A stretch of 64,000 bases of DNA from an uncultured Methanobrevibacter sp. (GTDB lineage: Archaea > Methanobacteriota > Methanobacteria > Methanobacteriales > Methanobacteriaceae), in contig NZ_CACWVY010000018.1 of the NCBI RefSeq assembly GCF_902764455.1, positions 36,153 through 100,152 on the forward strand. The letters are read 5' to 3'. Under the pieces are notes generated by a model, which saw nothing but the letters and a program-made list of their open reading frames with translations, was not told the DNA's origin and ran no database searches. The first letter of the stretch is position 1. Every line of letters starts with the position of its first letter. Below are positions 19,362 to 28,640 of the stretch, piece after piece. Position numbers and translations under genes: made by a program.

Positions 19362-20306
19362 ATGATATATGTGGAAAATAAAGATTTAGTCATTCCAGGT
19401 CAGATATTGGCTGACGAGGAATACTATTCAGGAAGAGGTACCTTTAAAGAAAATGGTAAAGTTTGCTCTTCTTTAATAGGACTTGTTTCTTTAAGGAATA
19501 AAAAAATCAGAGTTATTCCTTTGAAAAGCAAATATGTTCCTAAAAAAGGAGATGTTGTAATAGGTAAAATCAATGATGTCAGGTTCTCAATGTGGGATGT
19601 TGACATTAATTCACCGTATTCAGGAATTTTACCTGCTTTTGAAGTGTTTGGTCGTGAGAAAAAAGAACTCAACAAAGTATATGATGTTGGGGATGTTCTA
19701 TTTTTAAGAGTTGTCGATGTTGATGAAATCAAAAAGGCAAAACTTGGTTTAAAAGGAAGAGGAATGGGTAAATTTAAAGGAGGAATTATTGTAGATATTG
19801 CTCCAACTAAAGTTCCTAGACTAATCGGTAAAAAAGGTTCTATGATCAACATGATTAAAGATAAGACAAAATGTAAAATCGTCGTTGGTCAAAACGGTCT
19901 CGTTTGGGTAAAAGGAGACGAAGACATGGAACAGCTTACCAGAAATATTATTCATTTAATTGAAGCTGAGGCTCATACTTCTGGTTTAACTAATAAGATT
20001 AAAAACAAATTATACCTTGCTATCGATGGTGAATTGCCACCTGAAGAAGAACCTCAAGAAGAAGAGGAATTTGTTTTGGAAAAACCTAAACTTCAAAATT
20101 TTAAAGAAGAATTAGAACAAGAAGAATTGGAAGAAAAAGAAAAAGAAGCTGAAGAAGAAGTTGAAGCTGAAGAACAAGAAGAAGAAAAAGAAGATAAGCC
20201 AAATATTGCTGAAGTTATTGAAGAATTAAAGAAGAAAAATAATAAGGACAACACCTTATCCTATGGTGATAACTCAAATAATTCTTTTATTTTGAATAAT
20301 AAATAA
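19362..20306 (+). CDS. rrp4: Exosome RNA-binding subunit Rrp4 with long acidic tail
   Basis: Cap subunit of the archaeal exosome. Residues 1-60 are the N-terminal domain, about 60-130 the S1 domain ([20 protein letters not shown]), and about 145-205 the KH domain ([17 protein letters not shown]). The catalytic core continues in the next two genes. Typical archaeal Rrp4 proteins end near residue 230-250; this one has about 80 more residues that are mostly Glu and Lys, then an Asn-rich end. The tail may be a disordered interaction region. Confidence 0.92.
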   Translation: MIYVENKDLVIPGQILADEEYYSGRGTFKENGKVCSSLIGLVSLRNKKIRVIPLKSKYVPKKGDVVIGKINDVRFSMWDVDINSPYSGILPAFEVFGREKKELNKVYDVGDVLFLRVVDVDEIKKAKLGLKGRGMGKFKGGIIVDIAPTKVPRLIGKKGSMINMIKDKTKCKIVVGQNGLVWVKGDEDMEQLTRNIIHLIEAEAHTSGLTNKIKNKLYLAIDGELPPEEEPQEEEEFVLEKPKLQNFKEELEQEELEEKEKEAEEEVEAEEQEEEKEDKPNIAEVIEELKKKNNKDNTLSYGDNSNNSFILNNK

Positions 20307-20345
20307 TGATTATTGATTCTTCGTATTATAAATGAGGTAGATATG

Positions 20346-21038
20346 ATGTCTGAAATGATTAGAGGTGACGGTAGGAAATTTAATGAATTACGTCCTATCA
20401 AAATTGAAGCAGGAGTTCTTGAACGTGCAGATGGTTCTGCTTATTTAGAAGTTGGAGGAAATAAAATTTTAGTAGCTGTATATGGTCCAAGAGAATCATA
20501 TATCAGAAGATTATTAAAACCTAATACTGGTGTTATCAGATGCAGATATAACATGGCACCGTTTTCAGTAGACGACAGGAAAAGACCAGGACCTGACAGA
20601 AGGTCATCTGAAATTTCCAAAATTACTGCAGATGCTTTAAGACCAGCGTTAATGTTGGAAAATTATCCTCGTTCAATGATTGATATTTATATAGAAGTAA
20701 TTGAAGCTGAAGGAGGAACTCGTTGTGCAGGAATTACAGCAGCTTCCGTTGCATTAGTTGATGCAGGAATTCCTATGAAAGATATTGTTGTAGGATGTGC
20801 TGCAGGTAAAGTAAATGATGAAATTGTACTTGACTTGTCTGAAGTGGAAGACAAAGAAGGACAGGCTGATGTTCCTATAGCTATGATGCCTAGAACAGGT
20901 GAAATTACATTACTGCAAAGTGACGGTGATTTAACTGAAGAAGAATTTGCAAAAGCAATCGATTTAGCTATGGAAGGATGTCGTCAAGTGAGTGAACTTC
21001 AAAAAGAAGCTTTAATGAAAAAGTATTCTACAGAATAG
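20346..21038 (+). CDS. rrp41: Exosome catalytic subunit Rrp41
   Basis: Phosphorolytic 3'-5' RNase subunit of the hexameric exosome ring, with Rrp42. The RNase PH fold is visible: [21 protein letters not shown], a phosphate-binding [12 protein letters not shown] segment, and [10 protein letters not shown] with [12 protein letters not shown]. The active-site Asp lies in the [10 protein letters not shown] region. ATG 20346 is chosen because GAGGT at 20334-20338 gives the seven-base spacing common in this genome; ATG 20343 is possible. The frame upstream lacks a ribosome site. Confidence 0.93.
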   Translation: MSEMIRGDGRKFNELRPIKIEAGVLERADGSAYLEVGGNKILVAVYGPRESYIRRLLKPNTGVIRCRYNMAPFSVDDRKRPGPDRRSSEISKITADALRPALMLENYPRSMIDIYIEVIEAEGGTRCAGITAASVALVDAGIPMKDIVVGCAAGKVNDEIVLDLSEVEDKEGQADVPIAMMPRTGEITLLQSDGDLTEEEFAKAIDLAMEGCRQVSELQKEALMKKYSTE

Positions 21039-21050
21039 TGGGTGGATAAT

Positions 21051-21836
21051 ATGGATATAGTACCAGAAATTACAAGACAAAGTATTAACAACCTTGTCAA
21101 AAATGATAAAAGAGAAGATGGCAGACAATTAACTGAATATAGGGATGTTACTATTGAAACTAATGTCATTTCTAAAGCTGAAGGTTCTGCTCGTGTAACT
21201 CTCGGTGGAACTCAAGTTATTGTAGGTATTAAACCACAACTTGGAAGCCCATTCCCTGACACTCCTGATTTAGGAGTTTTAATGACTAACTGTGAAATGT
21301 TACCAATGGCTGATCCTAATTTTGAACCAGGACCACCTAGTGATGATTCAATTGAACTTGCACGTGTAGTTGACAGAGGTATTCGTGAAAGTGAATTGGT
21401 AGAATTGGACAAATTATGTGTTGAAGAAGGAAAACATGTCTGGATGCTTTTCATTGACTTGCATATTATCGACAATTGCGGAAACCTTTTCGATGCATGT
21501 GAATTGGCTGTAATGGCAGCACTCAAATCTACTAAATTGCCTGTTGCAAGTATCGTTGATGAAGAAGTAGTTCTCAGTGAAGATGAAACATTCGATTTAC
21601 CAATCAATAACGAATTGGCTTTATGTACTTTCGTTAAAATTGGTGACAAAATGGTTTTAGACCCAACATTGGATGAAGAAAGAGTAGCTGCTGCTCGTTT
21701 AAATGTTGGTGTTACAAAAGACGGTCACATTTGCTCCATGCAAAAAGGTGGCGAAAAACCTTTAACCAAAGATGAAATCCTTTACTGTGTAAATACTGCA
21801 GTTGGTAAAGTAAAAGAGTTAATAGAATATCTTTAA
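21051..21836 (+). CDS. rrp42: Exosome subunit Rrp42
   Basis: Structural RNase PH-like partner of Rrp41, 261 residues. It has DGRQLTEYRDVTIETNVISKAEGSARVTLG, marked by residues 22-51, and ends with the C-terminal helix GKVKELIEYL. The active-site Asp of Rrp41 is not conserved in this family. GGGTGG precedes ATG 21051. The 3' end overlaps the convergent mobA by 4 bp, so the superoperon stops here; the L37Ae, RpoP and prefoldin genes that often follow in archaea are absent from this place. Confidence 0.93.
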   Translation: MDIVPEITRQSINNLVKNDKREDGRQLTEYRDVTIETNVISKAEGSARVTLGGTQVIVGIKPQLGSPFPDTPDLGVLMTNCEMLPMADPNFEPGPPSDDSIELARVVDRGIRESELVELDKLCVEEGKHVWMLFIDLHIIDNCGNLFDACELAVMAALKSTKLPVASIVDEEVVLSEDETFDLPINNELALCTFVKIGDKMVLDPTLDEERVAAARLNVGVTKDGHICSMQKGGEKPLTKDEILYCVNTAVGKVKELIEYL

Positions 21837-22462
21837 ATGTCTGACGGACGATTAAGATTTCTAAATTCTTTTTTTTCTATTTTTTTATTATCTATTAATA
21901 CAAATTTCGTATCTATTTTTTCTATCAGTCCCTTGATGTGCAAAACATCTTCTTTAATTAAATTTTCAATTACCGGAACGATGTTTCTGTTATATATTGA
22001 ATGAAGGGGCTCTGATGTTTTCAGTTTCAAATTTTCATCATGATATGGAACAACGGCCTGATATTTGCCGTCATTTTCCTTAAAAATAGTGTTGATGTAT
22101 TTTTGTGAAACATAAGGGCTGTCGCATGGTAAAATTAATGCATAATCACTGTTTATGCAGGAAAGGCCGGTCATTATTCCGGGCATAGGTCCCTTATTTT
22201 TAATTGTGTCTTCAACAAATGTGATGGTGTATGAGTAATCTGAAGGATTTATGAATTCCCCATATTTCTCAATTCTTTTTTGGTCATTTAAAACAATTAT
22301 AGCTTCATTTATCTGGTGGTTTAATGTAGAAAGGATGTGTTTTATCATAGGTTTATCTTGAATAATCATGGAACCTTTATCCTGACCCATCCTACTACTC
22401 TTACCTCCACATAAAATAATGCAAGATTTAATATTTTCATTATTTTTAATTTCACTACTCAT
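21833..22462 (-). CDS. mobA: Molybdenum cofactor guanylyltransferase
   Basis: Attaches GMP to molybdopterin, giving the dinucleotide cofactor used for instance by molybdenum or tungsten formylmethanofuran dehydrogenase and formate dehydrogenase. The 209-residue protein has the nucleotide-binding loop LCGGKSSRMGQDKG near the N terminus and LPCDSPYVS further on. ATG 22462 is chosen because GAGGTTT lies just upstream; the longer TTG start would include that ribosome site. A CobY-like GTP transferase is a more distant alternative. Confidence 0.88.
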   Translation of the reverse strand: MSSEIKNNENIKSCIILCGGKSSRMGQDKGSMIIQDKPMIKHILSTLNHQINEAIIVLNDQKRIEKYGEFINPSDYSYTITFVEDTIKNKGPMPGIMTGLSCINSDYALILPCDSPYVSQKYINTIFKENDGKYQAVVPYHDENLKLKTSEPLHSIYNRNIVPVIENLIKEDVLHIKGLIEKIDTKFVLIDNKKIEKKEFRNLNRPSDI

Positions 22463-22479
22463 ATTAAACCTCAAATATT

Positions 22480-23244
22480 TTATTCTTTTACATAGACATC
22501 CGCATCTTCATCGAATGGATTGGTACGTATGATTAATGCAATCATGTACGGGTAATGCTTGTTGAGGTATCTTAAATAATAGACCCATTCGTAAACCAGT
22601 TTTTCATATACCCTTTGCATATCTCCATTCAGGTGTCCGAAGTCAGTGTCATTAACAAGAGCCAAATCAGTTCTGTGTTCCAGTTCTTCATCAAGGTGAA
22701 GAATGGCGTTGATTAAACTGGTGAACTCTTCTTTTTCAAGCAAATTAGGATTATTTATTAAGTTAATAATAAATTCTCTTTTGTCTGACAGTAATTTTCT
22801 TAAGTTTTCCAAAAATTCTTCTCTTTCTTCCGGAGCGATATCTGTTGCAGAAAAGTCAACAGTGGAACCTTTAAGTTCGTTCAGTTTGTTTTCATAGTCT
22901 GCATCGTCCCAGTTTTTGATGGATTTTAAATTTTCTGTACTTGCTTTGTATTTGTTTGCACTGCTTAATTGACTGATCAGTTCATTTCCAACTTCAGAAA
23001 AGAATGTGCTCATGAGCATATCAAGTTTTTCAAGCATAGCTTCTTTTTCTTTTCTTTCAATAATTTCATCAAGTAAAAATGCTACAACAAGAATATCAAC
23101 AGGAATAAAACCTAAATGTGTCCATATGTATGATATAATATGTTCAGCATCTCCTAATACAAGATAATTTGATCCATAAATAATGATTATTAAAACAATC
23201 ATTAATAATGAAAACTTTATCTTCCAACGTTTATGTGAATCCAT
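22480..23244 (-). CDS. Two-span membrane protein of unknown function
   Basis: The 254-residue protein has two hydrophobic segments (about residues 9-28 and 37-57) and a cytoplasmic, mostly helical and acidic remainder beginning IIERKEKEAMLEKLD. The Glu-rich helices suggest coiled coil. ATG 23244 is chosen because GGAG lies seven bases upstream. It lies between mobA and cbiT on the same strand with short gaps and may be cotranscribed. No family was recognised. Confidence 0.6.
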   Translation of the reverse strand: MDSHKRWKIKFSLLMIVLIIIIYGSNYLVLGDAEHIISYIWTHLGFIPVDILVVAFLLDEIIERKEKEAMLEKLDMLMSTFFSEVGNELISQLSSANKYKASTENLKSIKNWDDADYENKLNELKGSTVDFSATDIAPEEREEFLENLRKLLSDKREFIINLINNPNLLEKEEFTSLINAILHLDEELEHRTDLALVNDTDFGHLNGDMQRVYEKLVYEWVYYLRYLNKHYPYMIALIIRTNPFDEDADVYVKE

Positions 23245-23262
23245 TTTAATCTCCATTTAATT

Positions 23263-23826
23263 TTATCTTTTTTTGGCAGTAATTATTGCAATAGGGTTTT
23301 CACTAATCATCAGTATTCCACGGTCTAAAACTCGTCCGTTAGAAACGTTAACTTCCATGATTTTAGGATTATATCCCAAATCTTTAAGTTTGTTGATTGC
23401 TTCCACTTTGGTGTCAACCAATATCGCAGTTATCAGTATTCTGCCTTTTGAATTTAATTTTTCATCAACAAGGTCAAGGATATTTTCAAGCTGTCTGCCA
23501 CTGCCCCCAACAATGGCAATGTCAATATCATCAATATCCTTTATGACATTTGCTCCGTCATCATTAATTAATGTGACATTATCTCCCAGTCCAAATTTGT
23601 CAAGATTTCTTTTTGTTGTTTCAATCGCTTCAGGATTTGTATCAATGGATATTACTTGACGGGCTCTTTGGGAAAACTCGCATGTAAGTCCTCCAGTACC
23701 GCATCCGCAATCGACAACCTTATCATCGGAGGTTACTTCAGATTTGTATAACAAAATTGCTCTGATAGCTTCCTTGGTTGGTCCGGGAACATCACAGGAT
23801 TTAATAAAATCCTTATCTTCTAACAT
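23263..23826 (-). CDS. cbiT: Cobalt-precorrin-7 (C15)-methyltransferase, CbiT type
   Basis: SAM-dependent methyltransferase and decarboxylase of anaerobic cobalamin synthesis; cobamides are needed for methyl transfer in methanogenesis. The 187-residue protein opens with the CbiT-type CDVPGPTKEAIRAILLYKS (residues 10-28) and has the SAM loop VVDCGCGTGGLT and IDTNPEAI, then GGSGRQLENIL. CbiE is not fused here. Its ATG overlaps the stop region of ubiX without gap. Confidence 0.9.
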   Translation of the reverse strand: MLEDKDFIKSCDVPGPTKEAIRAILLYKSEVTSDDKVVDCGCGTGGLTCEFSQRARQVISIDTNPEAIETTKRNLDKFGLGDNVTLINDDGANVIKDIDDIDIAIVGGSGRQLENILDLVDEKLNSKGRILITAILVDTKVEAINKLKDLGYNPKIMEVNVSNGRVLDRGILMISENPIAIITAKKR

Positions 23827-24375
23827 TTATTCCCACCTTTTAAATAAGTTATTTTCTATTTTTAAAGAGTCGAGAATCTTTCCTACAACAAAATTAATCT
23901 GGTCATCAACGCTGTCATGTGTTGAATAAAATCCAGGCATTGCAGGTAGGATTATGGCTCCCTCTTGTGATAATGTTAGCATATTCTGCAGGTGAATGCT
24001 TCTAAGTGGAGTTTCACGAGGAACAATAACTGTGGTTCTTCGTTCTTTAAGGCTGACGTCGGCCACTCTTGTAATTGTATTTGCTCCATATCCATTGGCT
24101 ATTGAAGATAATGTTTTCATGGAACACGGCACAATCACCAGGCCATCGGCCTTAAATGATCCGCTGTTTATAGAAGCGGTCAGGTCATTGAAATCATAGT
24201 ATGTGTCTGCCACTTTTATTACGTCTTCGACGCTGTATTCGGTTTCTGATTCTATAACGATTTTTCCGGCATCACTGATTACCAAACTGTTTTTAATATT
24301 CAATTCATTCAGGACTTCGAGCAATCTTATTCCATATATTACTCCGCTTGCTCCGGTTATTGCTACAACTATCAT
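23827..24375 (-). CDS. ubiX: Flavin prenyltransferase, UbiX/Pad1 type
   Basis: Adds a dimethylallyl group to FMN to make the prenyl-FMN cofactor of UbiD-type decarboxylases. At 182 residues it has family length. The N terminus VVAITGASGVIYGIRLLEVL binds FMN, and CSMKTLSSIANGYG and RRTTVIVPRETPLRSIHL are signature stretches. In methanogens a UbiD partner has been linked to archaeal lipid or futalosine-like chemistry, but none is in this window. It is packed directly against cbiT. Confidence 0.93.
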   Translation of the reverse strand: MIVVAITGASGVIYGIRLLEVLNELNIKNSLVISDAGKIVIESETEYSVEDVIKVADTYYDFNDLTASINSGSFKADGLVIVPCSMKTLSSIANGYGANTITRVADVSLKERRTTVIVPRETPLRSIHLQNMLTLSQEGAIILPAMPGFYSTHDSVDDQINFVVGKILDSLKIENNLFKRWE

Positions 24376-24383
24376 TTTATCTC

Positions 24384-25610
24384 CTAGAATAGTTTAATTT
24401 GGTCATAATGAATGCCGTGGAATTTTTCTCTGTCAATTTCAGGCAAATCAAGATAATTTTCAAGTTTAAATTTATCAAATTTGGATTTTTCACTTTCATC
24501 AACATAAACGCTAATATCTGGGATATTGAATCTGGCTTTGCTCAACGCTCCTATAATGTTTGAAATTTCAGTTAATGGATATAATTTGCCGTCCACACTT
24601 ACCTGGGTTTTCATCTCATCAAAGCGAGGATATGCTGCTATGTTGATGTATACATAATTTGGATCGATGTCATAATCTTCGCCGATTTCCTCTTCAGCTT
24701 TTCTAAGGGTGCTTTGATCAATCTTATACATTTTTTCAGGATATTTAAAATTATCGAGCCTTATTTTTTCCACTCTTTTCATGATGCGCCTGTTGTCCAG
24801 TCTTGTCATTATGTCATTTACGAAATCGTTTTCACAGTGCCTGAAGACTCCTATGATTTCTGCATCGTCATATTTGTAAATGTCGTTTTCATTAATGATT
24901 CCTTCATCAATTACGGTTTTCAATGCTCTTCTAAACATGGAATTGACAATTCTTGTTGTGTGGTGCTGATATACACTTGGATACATGAAATATCTTGATA
25001 CCAATGCTCCTTCAGCAGCCTGAACACCTTTAATATCCAATATCAGTCCGTCTTCAAGAGTTAAATTTGATATTATTCTTTCATAATCGATAACACCATA
25101 TGCAACACCTGTGTTGTGGGAATCTCTTAAAAGATAATCCATCCTGTCTACATCAAGCTCTCCTGAAACGATAGGTCCGAGATAACCTTTTCCGTTAACT
25201 ATGTCCACGATTTTATTGACGTCAAATTTTTCTTCAAGCAAATCTCTCATGGATGTTTTTGTAACCACATATTTGGTCAGTTCTTCATGAGGAACTGACA
25301 GAACTCCTTCTGATACATGTGAAAATGGACCATGTCCAATATCATGCAGCAGGGCAGATGCTCTTATCAATTCGACCTCATCATTTGATAAATCCAGTTC
25401 TGTTGCAAGTTTTGATCCCAAATTCATTGTTCCAACTGAATGTTCAAATCGTGTGTGGGTTGCTCCGGGATAGATTAGACTAATCAAACCCAGCTGTTTG
25501 ATTCTTCTTAAACGTTGAAATTGGGGCATGTCCATAATTCTTTCTTCGAACTTGTTTAGGCTAATATCTCCATAGACACTGTCTCTAATGAACTTTTTCT
25601 TTTCGGTCAT
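24384..25610 (-). CDS. HD-superfamily phosphohydrolase (dNTPase-like)
   Basis: The 408-residue protein has an N-terminal VYGDISLNKFEERIMDMPQF-like entry and the metal-binding H...HD...D set in THTRFEHSVG and LLHDIGHGPFSH. DRMDYLLRDSHNTG follows at about residues 155-170. This is the pattern of SAMHD1/dGTPase-like archaeal hydrolases such as EF1143-type proteins. The likely substrate is a nucleotide, unproven. ATG 25610 is chosen with a GGAG site; the start lies 26 bp inside the upstream gene, so the two overlap. Confidence 0.85.
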   Translation of the reverse strand: MTEKKKFIRDSVYGDISLNKFEERIMDMPQFQRLRRIKQLGLISLIYPGATHTRFEHSVGTMNLGSKLATELDLSNDEVELIRASALLHDIGHGPFSHVSEGVLSVPHEELTKYVVTKTSMRDLLEEKFDVNKIVDIVNGKGYLGPIVSGELDVDRMDYLLRDSHNTGVAYGVIDYERIISNLTLEDGLILDIKGVQAAEGALVSRYFMYPSVYQHHTTRIVNSMFRRALKTVIDEGIINENDIYKYDDAEIIGVFRHCENDFVNDIMTRLDNRRIMKRVEKIRLDNFKYPEKMYKIDQSTLRKAEEEIGEDYDIDPNYVYINIAAYPRFDEMKTQVSVDGKLYPLTEISNIIGALSKARFNIPDISVYVDESEKSKFDKFKLENYLDLPEIDREKFHGIHYDQIKLF

Positions 25611-25896
25611 TTCCACTCCTCCCATTTTCAATGCTTTTATTCCATGTATAATTTTCTATTTCTATTGTCTTGTTTGTCTCGTTAGTGCTATTGGTTGTGT
25701 TTGTTTCTGTTTTAGGGATTATTGTCGGAACTTCATCAATATATGTCGGTTCAAATGAGTCATTTTCAATTGAACTTAATTTATATGAGTGATTTTCCTC
25801 TGTAATTGTTAGATTTGCAAAAGCGCTGCTGATAATAAATGCTGTTACTGCTATTATTAAAAATATTATCAAATTGGCTTTTATTGACCCTCTCAT
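25585..25896 (-). CDS. Small secreted or membrane-anchored protein, unknown function
   Basis: The 103-residue protein has an N-terminal hydrophobic helix (residues 8-28) after a short basic start, then a polar Thr/Asn/Glu-rich region with several N-x-S/T sites, followed by a charged tail. The 3' end overlaps the start of the HD hydrolase, so translation may be coupled. It is divergent from amt with about 250 bp between starts. The low-complexity sequence gives no family. Confidence 0.5.
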   Translation of the reverse strand: MRGSIKANLIIFLIIAVTAFIISSAFANLTITEENHSYKLSSIENDSFEPTYIDEVPTIIPKTETNTTNSTNETNKTIEIENYTWNKSIENGRSGNDRKEKVH

Positions 25897-26056
25897 AATA
25901 ACACTATTTTCTATTTTATTAAAAAATTTAAACTATACTATTATTATTTTTTTCAATAGCTATTATTTAATATTTTCTTATTTAATTAGATTTTATTGGT
26001 ATTTTCATGTCATTCTGTCAATGTTTTTTCAAAATTTAGGTGTCTTGGTGCAAATG

Positions 26057-26120
26057 TTTATATATGATGATATTCAATTATTTTATATCGGAAGGATACT
26101 TCCGACATATCACTTCCGAT
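26057..26120 (+). promoter_or_regulatory. amt-glnK promoter with NrpR-type operator
   Basis: TTTATATAT at about 26057-26066 is the TATA box. The palindrome TCGGAAG-GATA-CTTCCGA (26088-26105) contains GGAA-N6-TTCC, the nitrogen operator recognised by NrpR in methanogens. A second TTCCGA half-site is at 26114-26119. The operator covers the expected transcription start, consistent with repression when nitrogen is ample. Confidence 0.8.
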
Positions 26121-26150
26121 ACTAAAAATAATTTTAAGAGAAAAGATAAA

Positions 26151-27365
26151 ATGGTTATGTTTGACACTGGTGATACTGCATGGGTTCTTACTTGTACACT
26201 GCTCGTACTGATAATGAGTATACCTGCAGTAGCATTTTTTTATGGAGGATTAAGTAAAAGAAAGAACGTTTTAAATACAATTTTTTTAACATTTATAGCA
26301 TTTTCAATTGTTAGTGTAGTTTGGGTAATATTCGGATACCAGTTTGCATTTGGAGATGACATAAATGGATTGATAGGCGCACCCGCCAATTTCTTTTTGC
26401 AGGGAATTGGTCTGGAGGATCTCACAGGTACAATACCAACATTGCTGTTTGTAATGTTTCAGTGTGCATTTGCAGGTATAACCTGTGCAATTATGTCCGG
26501 AGCTTTAGTTGGAAGGATGAAAACAAAAGCATGGGTAATATTTATTACAATCTGGATTTGCCTTGTATATGTCCCAGTTGCCCATTGGGTATGGGGCGGA
26601 GGATGGCTCATGCAAATGGGTGCACTTGATTTTGCAGGCGGTGCAGTAGTTCATATCAATTCAGGTATTTCTGCATTGGCTGTAGCATTAGTATTAGGTA
26701 AAAGGAAAGATATCTCCTTAATTCCACACAATCTAGGTTATGCTGTTTTAGGAGCAGCACTTCTATGGTTCGGATGGATGGGATTCAATGGAGGGTCAGG
26801 TCTTGCAGCAGACGGATTGGCCGCAAACGCTATAATTGTTTCAAATGTGGCTGCAGCAACAGGTCTTATAGTATGGACAATCATCGATACATATTTTGTT
26901 GGAAAACCAACAGTCCTTGGTGCAATTTCTGGTGCAGTAGCAGGTTTGGTAGGAATTACTCCTGCAGCAGGTTTTGTTGATGTATTCGGTGCTTTAATAA
27001 TAGGTGCGGTTGCTCCAATTGTTTCATACTTTGCAGTTTACTGGTTAAAACCTAAACTAGGATATGACGATGCCTTAGATGTATGGGGTATACATGGTAT
27101 GTCAGGAGTTTGGGGAGCAATTGCAACAGGAATATTTGCTGTTCCGGCCGTTGGCGGTGTTGCAGGATTAATTGCAGGTAATCCTAATCAGGTTTTAATT
27201 CAGATAATAAGCGTAATTGCAACTATTGTTTATTCATTTACTGTCAGTTATGTGCTGGCTAAAATACTAGATAAATCAATGAACGGTATAAGAGTAGACG
27301 AAGGTGCAGAAATTGGAGGCCTCGATTCCAATCTCCACAAGGAATCTGCATACAACTTAAATTAA
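26151..27365 (+). CDS. amt: Ammonium transporter Amt
   Basis: Membrane channel for ammonium, 404 residues with eleven hydrophobic segments. Family motifs include [14 protein letters not shown] near residue 28, the [18 protein letters not shown] region, [13 protein letters not shown], and [12 protein letters not shown]. The pore histidines are within VVHINSG and [13 protein letters not shown] 26151 starts the conserved N terminus; the longer open frame upstream crosses the promoter. glnK follows 12 bp downstream, the usual arrangement in which GlnK blocks Amt. Confidence 0.96.
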   Translation: MVMFDTGDTAWVLTCTLLVLIMSIPAVAFFYGGLSKRKNVLNTIFLTFIAFSIVSVVWVIFGYQFAFGDDINGLIGAPANFFLQGIGLEDLTGTIPTLLFVMFQCAFAGITCAIMSGALVGRMKTKAWVIFITIWICLVYVPVAHWVWGGGWLMQMGALDFAGGAVVHINSGISALAVALVLGKRKDISLIPHNLGYAVLGAALLWFGWMGFNGGSGLAADGLAANAIIVSNVAAATGLIVWTIIDTYFVGKPTVLGAISGAVAGLVGITPAAGFVDVFGALIIGAVAPIVSYFAVYWLKPKLGYDDALDVWGIHGMSGVWGAIATGIFAVPAVGGVAGLIAGNPNQVLIQIISVIATIVYSFTVSYVLAKILDKSMNGIRVDEGAEIGGLDSNLHKESAYNLN

Positions 27366-27377
27366 TGAGGTGAATAA

Positions 27378-27716
27378 ATGAAAAGTATTGTTGCGATTGT
27401 AAGACAGGAAAAACTGAATGATGTTAAAAATGCCCTTCTGGATGTAGGATGCGAAGGAATGAACGTAACTGAAGTAAAAGGAAGGGGAAGTCAAAGAGGT
27501 ATAAGGGAATCTTACAGAGGTTCCAGCTATTGTATTGATCTGATTCCAAAAACTCGTATTGAAGTAATTGTCAAGGACGAAGGTGTAGATTTAATTGTTG
27601 ATGCAATTAAAAAAGGTGCTTATACTGGTAATATTGGGGATGGAAAAATATTCATATATCCTCTTGAAAATGTTATCAGAATCAGAACAGGTGAAGAAGG
27701 TGATAAGGCGATTTAG
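27378..27716 (+). CDS. glnK: Nitrogen regulatory protein P-II, GlnK
   Basis: Trimeric signal protein that binds 2-oxoglutarate and ATP/ADP and closes Amt when ammonium is plentiful. The 112-residue protein has the T-loop GRGSQRGIRESYRGSSYCIDLIPK-type region (residues 35-58), with Tyr near the usual modification site, and the C-terminal GDGKIFIYPLENVIRIRTGEEG signature. It is cotranscribed with amt behind the NrpR-type operator. Confidence 0.96.
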   Translation: MKSIVAIVRQEKLNDVKNALLDVGCEGMNVTEVKGRGSQRGIRESYRGSSYCIDLIPKTRIEVIVKDEGVDLIVDAIKKGAYTGNIGDGKIFIYPLENVIRIRTGEEGDKAI

Positions 27717-28032
27717 ACGTACAATAATATATAACCTAAAATGTTGGTAAAAAATGGCGGTTAATTGCAACTCATTGAATAAGCTTAAATCCCTTTAAAA
27801 ATTATTGCTGTTTTTACTGACATTTTTCATTGTAATACGTGGTAAACTACTATGTACTTACTGACAAGGATAATCTGATTATCCTTGTCCACACCATTTA
27901 ATTTTACGAATCTTTTTTTAATGCAATTTAATTAATCGTTTTTTACATTAACGCCGTGCATCTTATTTTTTTAACACAATTTCTTTAGGGGATATATCCT
28001 TGTCTGAAAAATAGAATTTTATGATGTTAATG
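27717..28032 (+). other. Intergenic region with a perfect 12-bp stem-loop
   Basis: No coding frame is visible between glnK and the convergent signal-peptidase-like gene. At 27863-27889 GACAAGGATAAT and ATTATCCTTGTC form a perfect 12-bp stem with a CTG loop; a T7 run follows at about 27911. It may be the distal terminator of amt-glnK, a small RNA, or a relic of an element. A short repeat TTACTGACA occurs about 45 bp apart, just before the stem. Confidence 0.5.
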
Positions 28033-28635
28033 TTAATATTCGATAACAACACCGTTAATGTCTGATATATCAACCCATGTGGTTATTCCTTTGATTTCAT
28101 ATAAACTGCCGTTGATGTATTCATAAGAAACATCCTTGTTGTCGCTTATAAGATATACTGAATCACCTTTAATGTCACCAACCCTCTTGATGATACCTCC
28201 GTATTCATCAGATTCCGCAACGACTATGTCTCCAACGTGGATGTTATGGGTTTTATTTATAAATGCAGTCTGTCCGTCCTGCAGTGTCGGAAGCATTGAT
28301 GTTCCCTCTACTTGAACTATTACTGGTATTTGATTTTTACCGATGCTTGAATCAATGTTAATTTCCATGTTTTCAAGACCATAATCAATGCAAATGCTTT
28401 TTATTCCGTTTTTTAATGTAGTAATATTGGCTTTTGTGTCATTCATCACATTAAGAGTTAGATTGCATATTTCCTCATTTAACTGCTCTGTATTTTTATG
28501 TGAAAGTGATTGAGTGCTTACAGTAACATTTTCACCGTCAATATAGACATTAACATTATCGTTTACAAAAAACATCAGAAATAATGAAGCTGATAAAATA
28601 AGTATAATTAAAGCTAAAATAATCTTTTTAGCCAT
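28033..28635 (-). CDS. Signal-peptidase-I-like membrane serine peptidase (S26)
   Basis: The 200-residue protein has an N-terminal membrane helix (about residues 4-24), a variable outside region of about 80 residues, then the S26 core. GTSMLPTLQDG carries the nucleophile Ser and GGIIKRVGDIKGD carries a Lys, giving a bacterial-type Ser-Lys dyad rather than the archaeal Ser-His. Further downstream are LISDNKD and WVDISDINGVV. It may process surface proteins. ATG 28635 is chosen; a GTG at 28644 overlaps the aroD stop. Confidence 0.8.
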   Translation of the reverse strand: MAKKIILALIILILSASLFLMFFVNDNVNVYIDGENVTVSTQSLSHKNTEQLNEEICNLTLNVMNDTKANITTLKNGIKSICIDYGLENMEINIDSSIGKNQIPVIVQVEGTSMLPTLQDGQTAFINKTHNIHVGDIVVAESDEYGGIIKRVGDIKGDSVYLISDNKDVSYEYINGSLYEIKGITTWVDISDINGVVIEY

Positions 28636-28640
28636 TAAAA

